Origin: Saccharopolyspora dendranthemae | Lineage (GTDB): Bacteria > Actinomycetota > Actinomycetes > Mycobacteriales > Pseudonocardiaceae | NCBI RefSeq assembly: GCF_007829955.1 | Contig: NZ_VIWX01000002.1 | Location: 248,001 to 312,000 of the forward strand | DNA: 64,000 nt | Direction: 5' to 3' | In this document: one piece after another, positions 32,438 to 41,169 of the stretch | How positions within the stretch are numbered: the first letter of the stretch is position 1 | How the letters are laid out: the number at the start of each line of letters is the position of its first letter | Notes under the pieces: generated by a model | Database searches by the model: none | Seen by the model: the letters and a program-made list of their open reading frames with translations, nothing else | Told to the model about the DNA's origin: nothing | Program-made: the position numbers and the translations under genes

Positions 32438-32713
32438 ACGGTCGCCTGCTCCCGCCCGACCTGCTCCCGCCTTGTCGGCAGGGCCCAAGTCGCTGCCGGA
32501 CGTGCCTTCTGTTCGCTCCTGTGCCGAGTCGTGGCTGATGCCACGAACCAACTGGACCGCATCCTCGCCGATCTTCCCGCTGATGTCGTGAACAAGATTA
32601 GGCCCGAGTTGGTCGCCGAGCTTGACGCGGTGACGGCGCTCTCTGTCGCTCTGGACCGCTACTCGACCCCCACAGGGCCCTCTTTCAGAAAATGCCCGCA
32701 ACGATTGGCGTGA
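32438..32713 (+). pseudogene. 5'-truncated ORF remnant with a Cys-pair motif
   Basis: Immediately after repeat T the plus frame reads TVACSRPTCSRLVGRAQ, then GRAFCSLLCRVVADATNQLD and an acidic helical region, ending at TGA 32711-32713. C-x4-C and C-x3-C spacing suggests a zinc-binding N-terminal segment of an unknown protein. There is no start codon of its own. It could be a chance frame, but third-position GC and the position at a recombination junction favour a gene fragment. Confidence 0.35.
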
Positions 32714-33011
32714 CGACCGCAGCCACGAGCATCACGCCGGTAATTAGCAGAGCAACGAGCGTGGTCCGACTCTTCCTGCCGAAGAAGAAGGCCACGAGTG
32801 CCAAGGCCAAACCCCAAAAGACGACCCAAACGCCCAAACCGATCATGAAGAATGGCGTTGCTACATCGGAGAGGCCGCCGCGACCTTGTACGGAGACGGC
32901 GAGTAGGTAGAACCAGCCCCACGCGCCAACGAGCCCCGCCGCAGCCGCGAGCGTGCCGCCGATCGTCTTACCCGCCCGTCCGAACCGGCTTCCCGTTCGC
33001 TGCGAGGTCAC
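32685..33011 (-). CDS. Small membrane protein paired with a DUF1023 hydrolase
   Basis: A 108-aa protein with three transmembrane helices (about residues 15-42, 50-76 and 82-107) and a basic N-terminus (SQRTGSRFGRAGK). The GTG start at 33011 overlaps the stop of the truncated DUF1023 hydrolase gene (GTGA), so the two belonged to one operon. It has no known function. Less GC-rich than the flanking genes, which suggests acquired DNA. Confidence 0.6.
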   Translation of the reverse strand: MTSQRTGSRFGRAGKTIGGTLAAAAGLVGAWGWFYLLAVSVQGRGGLSDVATPFFMIGLGVWVVFWGLALALVAFFFGRKSRTTLVALLITGVMLVAAVVTPIVAGIF

Positions 33012-33454
33012 CTATTCGCGTCCTTTTCAACCATGATTTCTGCCATTGCATTGCGTGAGACTGGCTTGTCCCAGTGCCCGCCGTGATCCGTGGTCGGGTC
33101 GGTCGGCATTGTTCGGCCGCCGAATGCCGGGTCACTCGGGTTCACGCCGAACCAATGGTCATCACGCCCGTTGTTGTAGTCCAGGGGATTAATGGACGTT
33201 GCGGAATGGATTTCCTCGTCACGTGAGGTTCCACCCCAGACATGGTCGCTCGGTACATCGAGTTGACTCGCGTGGTCGACGCCAACTCCCGGACTTCCCA
33301 AGAAAACCAGCTCATCGGAGTGTGTGCCTCCGTTGGTTGCGGTTTCACCGACCACGGTTGAACCGTAGCTATGACCCATGAGCGTGTTGTGCGAGGGCGC
33401 TTCGCCCTGATGTGTTGCCCGAAGCCCTTCTTGGAACTTGGACAGGTCTTCATG
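33008..33454 (-). pseudogene. 5'-truncated DUF1023 alpha/beta hydrolase
   Basis: The frame begins abruptly at the edge of direct repeat B. Reading from 33454 it runs HEDLSKFQEGLRATHQGEAP, then the nucleophile motif MGHSYGSTVVGE and a C-terminal region ending at 33008. DUF1023 proteins are normally several hundred residues with an N-terminal WXG100-like helical part; about 149 residues remain. Upstream the frame hits a stop at 33473-33475 within the repeat and has no start codon. Homology to the family thus ends exactly at the repeat border, a recombination scar. Confidence 0.75.
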
Positions 33455-33555
33455 GAGACGAGAACCCCGGCGTCACCACCGACGCCGGCGAAGCGAAAAC
33501 GCCACGACGTCACGCACGATAACGCCCCACGCACCGCCCGTGGCCAACACCCGGC
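33454..33555. repeat. Direct repeat R, copy B
   Basis: Same orientation as copy A at 32263-32364, 1191 bp away. Its left edge is the exact breakpoint of the DUF1023 gene. The 170 bp between it and repeat T copy B (33556-33726) are absent from the A side and hold no gene I can support. Confidence 0.9.
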
Positions 33556-33696
33556 GAAACCCTCGGAATCGACGTTGTGGGGAAGGGGTTGCCACGCGCG
33601 GGCCGGAGTCGAATTTCCAGTGAACGCGAGTCGGTACGCCGGCGAGGTCGCGTCCGGTGGCTCTCGACGTTGTTCTCCAGCGGCGGTGTGCGGAGG

Positions 33697-34680
33697 TCAG
33701 GGCAGGGCGGGGGTCCGCGTTTCGGTGCGGTCGGTCGCGGGTGGTGGTGTGGGGGAAAGCTGGGAGATCTCCTCGCGCAGGTCCGCGGTCATGTCGATCT
33801 CCAGCGCGTCCAGGGAGTCGGCGAGCTGGTCGAGGTCTCGGCCGCCGATGATGGGGGCGGTGACCCCGGGGGCCGACATCGCCCAGGCGACCGCGAGGGT
33901 CGCGGGCTTGACTCCCTGCTGCCGCGAGAACTCGGTGAACTTCTCGGCGGTGACGTAGTCGGACTCCTGGCCGTAGCGCCGGGCGTAGCGCTCGTTGTCG
34001 ACGAGGCGCCCGGTCTCGGGGCGCCGTCCGGTTCCGTACTTCCCGGTGAGCAGGCCGCCTCCGAGCGGGCTGTAGGTGATGGCGCCGAGCTTCTCGGACT
34101 CGGCCATCGGCAGGATCTCGACCTCGGCCTGGCGCCGGACCAGGTTGTACATCGGCTGGATCAGCTCGAAGCGCGCCAGCCGGTCCCTCGCCGAGATCCC
34201 CAGCGCCTTGGCGATCTGCCAGGCCGCCCAGTTGCTCACCGCCGGGTAGCGGATCTTGCCCTGGCGCTGCAGGTCGTCGAGCACGCGCAGGGTTTCCTCG
34301 ATCGGCGTGAGCTCGTCGAAGGAGTGCACGAAGTAGAAGTCGATCCACTCGGTACCCAGCCGCCGGAGGCTGGCCTCCACGGCGCGCGTCAGGTGCCTGC
34401 GGGACGCGCCTTGGGCGTTGACGTCGTCTCCGGTGGGGAAGAAGGCCTTCGAGGTGAGCACGACCTCGTCGCGGCAGTCGGCGATGAGCCTGCCGAGGAT
34501 CTCCTCGGAACGTCCGCCCGCGTAGACGTCGGCGGTGTCGAAGAAGTTCAGGCCGAGTTCGCGCGCTCGCTGGAACATCTCGGCCGACGTCTGCTCGTCG
34601 GCTTCCGCGCCGAACGACATCGTGCCCAGGCACATCGGCGACACGCGCACTCCGGTCGCCCCGACGGTCCGGTACTCCAT
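33697..34680 (-). CDS. Aldo/keto reductase
   Basis: A 327-aa (beta/alpha)8 AKR. The catalytic tetrad is visible as Asp and Tyr in FDTADVYAGG (residues 47-56), Lys in LTSKAFF near 77, and His in FYFVHSFDEL near 117. The C-terminal cofactor region APIIGGRDLDQL is typical. ATG 34680 has GGAGGAAC upstream. Its last 30 codons (33697-33792) are partly duplicated 1.3 kb downstream (32372-32437). The substrate is unknown; it is close to the universal stress protein gene on the same strand (54-bp gap). Confidence 0.9.
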   Translation of the reverse strand: MEYRTVGATGVRVSPMCLGTMSFGAEADEQTSAEMFQRARELGLNFFDTADVYAGGRSEEILGRLIADCRDEVVLTSKAFFPTGDDVNAQGASRRHLTRAVEASLRRLGTEWIDFYFVHSFDELTPIEETLRVLDDLQRQGKIRYPAVSNWAAWQIAKALGISARDRLARFELIQPMYNLVRRQAEVEILPMAESEKLGAITYSPLGGGLLTGKYGTGRRPETGRLVDNERYARRYGQESDYVTAEKFTEFSRQQGVKPATLAVAWAMSAPGVTAPIIGGRDLDQLADSLDALEIDMTADLREEISQLSPTPPPATDRTETRTPALP

Positions 34681-34734
34681 GACGTTCCTCCAGTGATCGC
34701 TCGGACCACAGTGCCACGCACGTCCAGCGGTTTT

Positions 34735-35178
34735 TCAGGATTCGTCCTCGCGAAGGATGATGACCGGGCAGTGCGCGTGGTGCACGACGTGCTGGCTGAC
34801 CGAGCCGAGCAGCGCTGGGGCGAATCCGCCGTGACCCCGGGCGCCGACGGCGATGAGGGTCGCGTCGAACTCCTCGGCCGCGTCCAGCAGGGAGCGTGCC
34901 GCGTGACCTGCGGCGACCTCCTTGTGGATCTCGATGCCGGGCTCGTCTCCGAGCGCCTCGGTGATCTCGGCGTCCAGGCCGGCGGCGGTGCGCCGGGCGA
35001 AGTCGGCGCTGTCCGGGACCTCCCAGTTGTAGATCAACGGCATGTCCCAGGCCATCACCGCGATGATCGTGCCGCCGACGAGCTTCGCGTGCCACGCGCC
35101 CCAGCGCAACGCGGCGCGAGCGGCAGGCGAGCCGTCGACTCCGACGACCACGACGTGTTCGCGAGCTGCTTCTTCCAT
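34735..35178 (-). CDS. Universal stress protein (single UspA domain)
   Basis: A 147-aa UspA domain with the N-terminal VVVGVDGSPAARAALRWGAW and the ATP-binding GARGHGGFAPALLGSVSQHV near residues 112-131, matching G-2x-G-9x-G-S/T. It is therefore likely an ATP-binding Usp. GGGAGG precedes ATG 35178. It is cytoplasmic, typically induced by hypoxia, starvation or stress. It is followed by the aldo/keto reductase on the same strand and is divergent from the Ser/Thr kinase gene. Confidence 0.9.
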   Translation of the reverse strand: MEEAAREHVVVVGVDGSPAARAALRWGAWHAKLVGGTIIAVMAWDMPLIYNWEVPDSADFARRTAAGLDAEITEALGDEPGIEIHKEVAAGHAARSLLDAAEEFDATLIAVGARGHGGFAPALLGSVSQHVVHHAHCPVIILREDES

Positions 35179-35358
35179 GCGGGCCTCCCGGCCCGGCGTA
35201 CCCGCGCGGTGCGCCGGGGGAAACGGTCCGCCGGGGTGCGGCCGATCGGAGCACGAGGTTCCGCTGGTCGACGTTTTCCCAGGTCGCTGGCCGGGGTGCG
35301 CGGGGCGATCACACGGACGGGTTAGCCTGGTCGGGTTGTCTGAGCGGAAGGGCTACGT

Positions 35359-36867
35359 GTGACAGAGGTGGGCGCGCTGCTCGCCGGCCGGTACCGGCTG
35401 GAGCGGCGACTGGGCAGCGGCGGCATGGGCGTGGTGTGGCTGGCCACCGACGAGCTGCTGCAGCGCCCCGTCGCGGCCAAGCAGCTCAACGCCGCCGACG
35501 GCACCAACCAGGCCCTCGTCGAGGAGGCTCGGCAGCGGGCGATGCGCGAGGGCCGCATCGCCGCGCGCCTGCACCACCCGAACGCGGTCGCGGTGCACGA
35601 CGTGATCGAGCAGGACGGCTTCCCGGTGCTGATCATGGAGTACCTGCCGTCCCGCAGCCTCGCCGAGGTGCTGGCGGAGAAGGGCCGCATGACGCCCGGT
35701 GCGGTGGCGAGCATGGGCGCGCAGGCCGCCGCGGCGCTCGACGCGGCGCACGCCGCCGGGATCACCCACCGGGACATGAAGCCGGGCAACATCCTGATCG
35801 GCGACGACGGCACCGCCAAGATCACCGATTTCGGCATCTCGCACGCCGCCGACGACGTGGCCGTGACCCGGACCGGGATCATCGCGGGCACCCCCGCCTA
35901 CCTGTCTCCCGAGGTGGCTCGCGGTCACGCACCCACCCCCGCCTCCGACGTCTACTCGCTGGGGGCCACGCTCTACGCGGCCGTCGAGGGCGCTCCTCCC
36001 TTCGGGGACGACGCGGAGAACTCGATCGCGCTGCTCCACGAGGTCGCTGCGGGGGCGTTCCGGCCGCCGCAGCTGGCGGGTGTGCTGGCGCCCGTGCTGA
36101 CCCGGATGCTGCACGTCGACCCCGCGCAGCGGCCCACCCCCGCGCAGGCGAGCGAGGCGCTGCGGGCCGTCGTCTCCGGCGCTCCGTCGCCGCTTCCACC
36201 GGCCCCCGTCCCGGACCACGCGCAGCCGACCGTTCCGGCCGCCGCGGTGGCCGGTCCGGCGCGGGAGAGCACGCGCCTCGACGGCCGTCCCGTGCCCGAG
36301 CCGGAGCCCGTTCGCTCGCGGCGGTGGATCTACCTGAGCGCGGGTGCGGCAGCTGTGGTGCTGGTCGCTCTGGCGTTCCTGCTTCCCACCCTCGGCCAGG
36401 AGGAGACCCCGCCGGAACCGGTGTTCGCGCCCGCCGAGCTCGAACGCGTCGTCTCCGACTACTACGCGCTGCTGCCCGAACACCCGGCGAACGCGTGGAC
36501 GCGGTTGGGCGCGGGCATGCAGGCCCAGGGTCGCGAGGGGTACGAGGGCTTCTGGTCGAGCGTGTCCGAGGTGCGCATCGTCGAGCCGCCGGCGGTCGGC
36601 GCGCCCAACACCGTCCGGGTCGCCATCGAGCTCGTCATGCCCGGCGGCACTCGCATCACCGAACAGCACCAGCTGGGACTGCGCGGAGCGCGGCAGCCGC
36701 TGATCGAGTCCGACGCCGTCCTGAACTCCTCGACCAGCACACCACCTCCACCACCGCGTCCGGCGCCACCCGAGAAGGACACCCCCAAGCACCCTCCGGG
36801 CAAGCAGAAGGGACCGGGGTCAGAGCAGGGCCACAACGGGAACAAGGGCAAGGGCGAGGACGACTGA
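35359..36867 (+). CDS. Membrane Ser/Thr protein kinase (PknB/PknD type)
   Basis: A 502-aa receptor-like kinase. Kinase domain about 11-270: GSGGMGVVW (19-27), Lys41 in VAAKQL, HRDMKPGNIL (near 137), DFGIS, and APE-equivalent SPEVARG. A juxtamembrane Pro-rich linker is followed by one transmembrane helix (about 323-343) and an extracellular domain (AELERVVSDYYALLPEHPANAW) ending in a Pro/Lys/Gly-rich tail. The outer domain resembles short sensor domains of unknown ligand. GTG 35359 is the start. PabAB follows after 31 bp, so the two may be cotranscribed although unrelated in function. Confidence 0.9.
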   Translation: MTEVGALLAGRYRLERRLGSGGMGVVWLATDELLQRPVAAKQLNAADGTNQALVEEARQRAMREGRIAARLHHPNAVAVHDVIEQDGFPVLIMEYLPSRSLAEVLAEKGRMTPGAVASMGAQAAAALDAAHAAGITHRDMKPGNILIGDDGTAKITDFGISHAADDVAVTRTGIIAGTPAYLSPEVARGHAPTPASDVYSLGATLYAAVEGAPPFGDDAENSIALLHEVAAGAFRPPQLAGVLAPVLTRMLHVDPAQRPTPAQASEALRAVVSGAPSPLPPAPVPDHAQPTVPAAAVAGPARESTRLDGRPVPEPEPVRSRRWIYLSAGAAAVVLVALAFLLPTLGQEETPPEPVFAPAELERVVSDYYALLPEHPANAWTRLGAGMQAQGREGYEGFWSSVSEVRIVEPPAVGAPNTVRVAIELVMPGGTRITEQHQLGLRGARQPLIESDAVLNSSTSTPPPPPRPAPPEKDTPKHPPGKQKGPGSEQGHNGNKGKGEDD

Positions 36868-36898
36868 CCGCCGGAGCCCACGAGGGGAAGGGGGAGTC

Positions 36899-38941
36899 GT
36901 GCGCACGCTGCTGGTGGACAACCACGACTCCTACACCTACAACCTGTTCCACCTGCTGGCCCGGGTCAACGGGTGCGAACCCCACGTGGTCACCAACGAC
37001 ACGGCGGAGACCGTCGATCTCGACGATTACGACAACATCGTCATCTCGCCGGGGCCCGGCACCCCGGAGCGGTCGCGGGACTTCGGCATCTCCGCCGGCG
37101 TCCTGGCCGCGGCCACCGTTCCGGTGCTGGGCGTGTGCCTGGGGCACCAGGGTCTCGCGGTGAGCGAGGGCGGGCGCATCGTGCCCGCCCCGGCAGCGCG
37201 GCACGGTCATCTGACTCGCGTCACCCACGACGGTGATGCGATGTTCGCCGGAATTCCGGCGGAGTTCGGGGCCGTGCGCTACCACTCGTTGTGCGTCGCC
37301 GAGCCGGTTCCGGAGGACCTGCTGGTCACGGCCAGGTCTGAGGACGGCGTGGTGATGGCGTTGCGGCACGAGCGGTTGCCGCGCTGGGGCGTGCAGTTCC
37401 ACCCCGAGTCCGTCGAGTCCGAGCACGGCGAGCGGCTGCTGGCGAACTTCCGCGATCTGAGCACCGGGCGGAAACCCGCTCCGGTGCTGCCCAGGTCGTC
37501 GGCCGCGCCTGCGAAGCGCCGGTTCCGGGCCAACGTGGTGGAGCTGGGCGCCGAGGTCGACGCGGAATCTGCCTTCGCGCAGCTGTTCTCCGAGTCCGCC
37601 AACGCGTTCTGGCTCGACAGCTCGAAGGTCGAAGACGGCCTGTCGAGGTTCTCCTTCCTGGGCGATGATTCAGGACCGCTCAGCGAAACCCTCGTCTACC
37701 GGGTGGGTTCCGGTGATGAGCCGGTGCTGGACCGGTTGCAGCGGGAACTGCGACGCCGGGAGATCGAGGCGCCTCCGCTGCCGTTCGACTTCACCGGGGG
37801 CTACGTCGGGTACTTCGGGTACGAGCTCAAGGCCGACTGCGGATCGCCGAACCGGCACCGATCGCCGAGCCCGGACGCGGCGTGGATCTTCGCCGATCGC
37901 TTCCTCGCCGTAGACCACCAGGAGCAGCGCACCTACCTGGTGGCACTCAGCGAGGGGGCGGACCGCTCGGCCGCGGTCGACTGGCTCGCCGACACCGCCG
38001 CTCGGCTGTCCCGCGCTCCCCGGCTCGGCGACCCGGGTGAGGCGGGGGAGGGCTGCGTCGAACCCGCGCTGGCCCGCGACCGCGCCGAGTACGAACGCGA
38101 CGTGCTGACCTGCCAACGACATCTGCTGGCGGGCGAGAGCTACGAGATCTGCCTGACCAACTCGGCGGACCTGCCCGCCACCGAACCCGCGCTGCGGACC
38201 TATCGCCGCTTGCGGCGCCGGAACCCCGCGCCCTACTCGGCTTTCCTGCGCGCCGGTGGTGTCGAGGTGGCGTGCTCCTCGCCGGAGCGCTTCCTCAAGG
38301 TCACCCCGGACCGGGTGGTGGAGGCCAAGCCGATCAAGGGCACGGCCGCGCGCGGGCAGGACGCCGAACAGGACGCCCGCATCCGGCGGGAGCTCGCCGC
38401 GGACGCCAAGACGCGGGCCGAGAACCTGATGATCGTCGACCTGATGCGCAACGACCTCGGCAGGGTGTGCGCGGTGGACACGGTCCACGTGCCCGAGCTG
38501 ATGGCGGTGGAGACGTACGAGACGGTGCACCAGCTGGTGTCGACGATCCGCGGAGTCCTGCGGCCGGAGCAGGACGTGATCGACTGCGTGCGCGCCTGCT
38601 TCCCCGGCGGTTCCATGACCGGGGCGCCCAAACCCCGCACGCTGGAGATCATCTCGGCCATCGAGGATCGGGCGCGCGGCGTCTACTCCGGCGCGATCGG
38701 ATACCTGGGCTGCTCGGGCGTTGCGGACCTCAACATCGTCATCCGCACCATGGTCCTGGCCGACGGGCGTTGGCAGGTCGGTGCCGGTGGCGCGATCGTG
38801 CTGGACTCCGATCCGGCAGCCGAGTTCGACGAGATGCTGCTCAAGGCCGCCGCGCCGACGCGGGCGCTGCGCTGGTCAGTCGGGAGCGCGCATGGCGGTG
38901 GCCAGCAGCGCGGCGGCGGGCCCGGTGAGCTGGAGGCCTGA
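36899..38941 (+). CDS. pabAB: Fused aminodeoxychorismate synthase (PabA-PabB)
   Basis: A 680-aa fusion. Residues 1-195 form a class I glutamine amidotransferase with GVCLGHQ (Cys80) and the His-Glu pair in FHPESVES near 165. From about 220 a chorismate-binding domain follows, with PIKGTAARG near 477; the Lys of PIKGT marks aminodeoxychorismate rather than anthranilate synthase. It makes 4-amino-4-deoxychorismate for folate or for p-aminobenzoate-derived metabolites. No 4-amino-4-deoxychorismate lyase (PabC) is adjacent. The final 20 residues (Gly/Gln-rich) are extra and overlap the convergent LysR gene by 66 bp. Confidence 0.9.
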   Translation: MRTLLVDNHDSYTYNLFHLLARVNGCEPHVVTNDTAETVDLDDYDNIVISPGPGTPERSRDFGISAGVLAAATVPVLGVCLGHQGLAVSEGGRIVPAPAARHGHLTRVTHDGDAMFAGIPAEFGAVRYHSLCVAEPVPEDLLVTARSEDGVVMALRHERLPRWGVQFHPESVESEHGERLLANFRDLSTGRKPAPVLPRSSAAPAKRRFRANVVELGAEVDAESAFAQLFSESANAFWLDSSKVEDGLSRFSFLGDDSGPLSETLVYRVGSGDEPVLDRLQRELRRREIEAPPLPFDFTGGYVGYFGYELKADCGSPNRHRSPSPDAAWIFADRFLAVDHQEQRTYLVALSEGADRSAAVDWLADTAARLSRAPRLGDPGEAGEGCVEPALARDRAEYERDVLTCQRHLLAGESYEICLTNSADLPATEPALRTYRRLRRRNPAPYSAFLRAGGVEVACSSPERFLKVTPDRVVEAKPIKGTAARGQDAEQDARIRRELAADAKTRAENLMIVDLMRNDLGRVCAVDTVHVPELMAVETYETVHQLVSTIRGVLRPEQDVIDCVRACFPGGSMTGAPKPRTLEIISAIEDRARGVYSGAIGYLGCSGVADLNIVIRTMVLADGRWQVGAGGAIVLDSDPAAEFDEMLLKAAAPTRALRWSVGSAHGGGQQRGGGPGELEA

Positions 38942-39775
38942 GCGCCACACGGCGTGCAGCGGGCGGCGCAGGTCCAGTTCCGCGACCGGGACCTCCACCA
39001 GCCGGTTCTCGGCGAGGTCGGTCGCCACCGCGAGGGTGCTGAGCACCGCGGGGCCGGCGCCCGCGACCACCGCGTTGCGCACGGCCGTCGTGGAGCGCAG
39101 CTCCAGCAGGGGTGCGACCGCGGTGGCACCGACGGCGGCCAGCGCCCGGTGCAGCGTTTCCCGCGTGCCGGAGCCGTGCTCGCGCACGATCACCGGGGTC
39201 GCGGCCAGTTCGCTGGGCGTCAGCGGTCGCCGCAGGCGGGACCAGGGATGTCCGGGCGGGGCGATGACGACCATGCGGTCCCGGGCGACGTAGCGAGTCG
39301 AGACGCCCTCGGGCGGGTCGGGCGTCTCGATGAAGCCGAGGTCGGCGTGCCCGTGCCGGACCGCGTCGGCCACCGCCGCCGAGTTGGTGACGTCGAGCTC
39401 CAGGTGGACCTCGGGCAGCGCTTGCCGCAGCAGGCTGATCCAGCGCGGCACCAGGTACTCGGCGACGGTCATGCTCGCCGACACCCGCAGCTTTGACTCG
39501 TGCTGGGCCCGCAACGCCCGCACGCCGTTCATCAGGCCGTCCACGTGCGCGAGGACCTCTCGCGCCCAGCCGCACACCATCTCCCCGGCGGGCGTGGGTG
39601 CGCAGCCCTGCCGGGTGCGCTCCAGCAAGGACAGGCCGAGCTGCCGTTCTAGCCGGTTCAGGCGCTTGCTCGCCGAGGGCTGGCTGATGTGCAGCTCGGC
39701 TGCCGCCGCTCCGATGCTGCCCAGCTCGCTCACCAGCACCAGCAGGCGCAGCGATTCGGAGTCAGGTGCGGTCAT
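38876..39775 (-). CDS. LysR-family regulator (YeiE-like)
   Basis: A 299-aa LysR regulator. The N-terminal winged helix spans residues 5-65 (GSIGAAAAELHISQPSASKRLNRLERQLG) and is followed by a periplasmic-binding-like effector domain. It is divergent from a YeiH-family transporter gene with only 55 bp between the starts, the same arrangement as yeiE-yeiH in other bacteria, so it is the likely regulator of that transporter. Its 3' end overlaps pabAB by 66 bp. Confidence 0.9.
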   Translation of the reverse strand: MTAPDSESLRLLVLVSELGSIGAAAAELHISQPSASKRLNRLERQLGLSLLERTRQGCAPTPAGEMVCGWAREVLAHVDGLMNGVRALRAQHESKLRVSASMTVAEYLVPRWISLLRQALPEVHLELDVTNSAAVADAVRHGHADLGFIETPDPPEGVSTRYVARDRMVVIAPPGHPWSRLRRPLTPSELAATPVIVREHGSGTRETLHRALAAVGATAVAPLLELRSTTAVRNAVVAGAGPAVLSTLAVATDLAENRLVEVPVAELDLRRPLHAVWRSGLQLTGPAAALLATAMRAPD

Positions 39776-39830
39776 GCCTGAAGCGTAGGTCCTGAGCGGC
39801 TCCGCTGGGCGATGGGCATTCCATTCGGCT

Positions 39831-40874
39831 ATGACGACCCTCGTGGGTGACGGCTACCGAGTCGCGGTGGGGTCGGCGAGCCTGATCGGCATGAGGATCC
39901 TGACCGGCGTCGACGCTCGCCTCGCACCGGGACTCGCGCTCGCCGCGACCGCCGTCGCGGTGGCGATGGCGGTGTCGTCGCAGGTTCCGGCGCTGAGCGC
40001 GTTGACCATCGCGGTGGCGCTGGGCGTCGTGGTCGGGAACCTCCCGCGCTTGCCCGAACGGGTCCGGCCCGGCCTGGCGTGGGTGGCGCGCACGCCGCTG
40101 CGCGCGGGTGTGGTGCTGCTCGGGCTGCAGCTGAGCGCCGGTCAGATCCTCGGGCTGGGTGCGGGCACGGTGCTGGCCGTGCTGATCACGGTGATCGCGA
40201 CCTTCGCGGGAACCCTGTGGCTGGGAAAGCTCCTGGGGGTGTCGAAGGGCTTGTCGTTGCTGGTGGCGACGGGGTTCTCGATCTGCGGGGCGTCCGCGGT
40301 GGCCGCGGTCGAGGGGGTCGTGGACCGGGAGGACGAGGACGTGGCCACCAGCGTGGCGATGGTGACGGTGTTCGGGACCATCGCGATGATCGCGCTGCCG
40401 GTGACCTTCTCCCAGACCGGCGTCGGCGGTGACCTCGCCGGCCGCATCGCGGGTGCGGGGGTGCACGAGGTGGCCCAGGTGGTGGCCGCGGCGTCTCCGC
40501 TGGGCGCTTCCGCGGTGGCTGTCGCGGTCGTGGTCAAGCTCAGCCGCGTCGTTCTGCTGGCACCGCTGGTGACCGCCGTCAGCCTGCTCCGGCGGCGGGA
40601 CGACAGCGCGCTGCGTCCGCCGATCATGCCGCTGTTCGTGGTCGGGTTCCTCGTGACCGTCGCCCTGCGCAGCAGCGGGCAGCTGCCCGATTTCGTGCTC
40701 GACCTCGCCAAGCCGGTCGCCACGCTGCTGCTGACCGCCGCGCTCTTCGCGCTGGGCACGACGGTGCGCGTGGCCGCGCTGATGCGCACCGGGCCGCGCG
40801 CCTTCGCGCTGGGCACCTGCTCGACGATCCTGGTCACCGCGCTGGCCACCACGACCATGACGCTGCTGAGCTGA
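39831..40874 (+). CDS. YeiH-family putative sulfate/anion exporter
   Basis: A 347-aa integral membrane protein with about ten hydrophobic helices and the family signature GFSICGASAVAAVEGVVDREDEDVATSVAMVTVFGT split around residue 145-180. YeiH proteins are annotated as putative sulfate exporters, but the transported ion is not firmly known. ATG 39831 has a weak ribosome site; an internal ATG (39891) is an alternative. Divergent LysR control is likely. Its position just before a sulfur-acquisition operon may be meaningful. Confidence 0.85.
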   Translation: MTTLVGDGYRVAVGSASLIGMRILTGVDARLAPGLALAATAVAVAMAVSSQVPALSALTIAVALGVVVGNLPRLPERVRPGLAWVARTPLRAGVVLLGLQLSAGQILGLGAGTVLAVLITVIATFAGTLWLGKLLGVSKGLSLLVATGFSICGASAVAAVEGVVDREDEDVATSVAMVTVFGTIAMIALPVTFSQTGVGGDLAGRIAGAGVHEVAQVVAAASPLGASAVAVAVVVKLSRVVLLAPLVTAVSLLRRRDDSALRPPIMPLFVVGFLVTVALRSSGQLPDFVLDLAKPVATLLLTAALFALGTTVRVAALMRTGPRAFALGTCSTILVTALATTTMTLLS

Positions 40875-40947
40875 GGAGTTCCGCGCACCGGGAACGGGGG
40901 GAGCGGGTTCTGACGTCGTCCGCAGGGTGGGATGCCGGCTCCAGCTG

Positions 40948-40976
40948 TTGACACCCGTCTCGGGCGCTGATGGCAT
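40948..40976 (+). promoter_or_regulatory. Sigma70-type promoter for the sulfur leader peptide
   Basis: TTGACA (40948-40953), 17 bp, then TGGCAT (40971-40976). The expected transcription start is 6-9 nt later, at or next to GTG 40983, so the leader peptide mRNA would be leaderless. Confidence 0.5.
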
Positions 40977-40982
40977 GAGCTC

Positions 40983-41063
40983 GTGCTCATCGCGGATCTG
41001 CTGACCAAGCGCCGCCACGTCGACCTCGTTCGCGTGGCCGCGCAGGCGTGTCGCGTCCGCTGA
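40983..41063 (+). CDS. Sulfur-operon leader peptide (26 aa)
   Basis: GTG 40983 to TGA 41061-41063 encodes a short basic peptide containing KRRHVDLVRVAAQACRVR. The RRHVDL...R...CR pattern matches short leader peptides found upstream of sulfur-assimilation operons in actinomycetes. No ribosome site precedes it at normal distance, and the promoter position implies leaderless translation. It lies 106 bp before the SfnB gene. The single Cys codon (TGT) near the end would let ribosome stalling report cysteinyl-tRNA supply. Confidence 0.65.
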   Translation: MLIADLLTKRRHVDLVRVAAQACRVR

Positions 41064-41169
41064 ACGTCAGCGTTCTTCTTCTTTCTCTCTCCCACCTCAT
41101 TCGGCGCAGCCGCGTTCGTCTCGTGCTGCCACGCGCCGTCTTTCGCTGCCCAGGTTCGAGGAGCACCAG

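Noticed and set aside
32285..32701. Minus-strand 138-codon frame between the DszC-like gene and the cassette
   Set aside because: It is a chimera of repeat R and the copied aldo/keto reductase tail, lacks a natural start, and carries no domain of its own.
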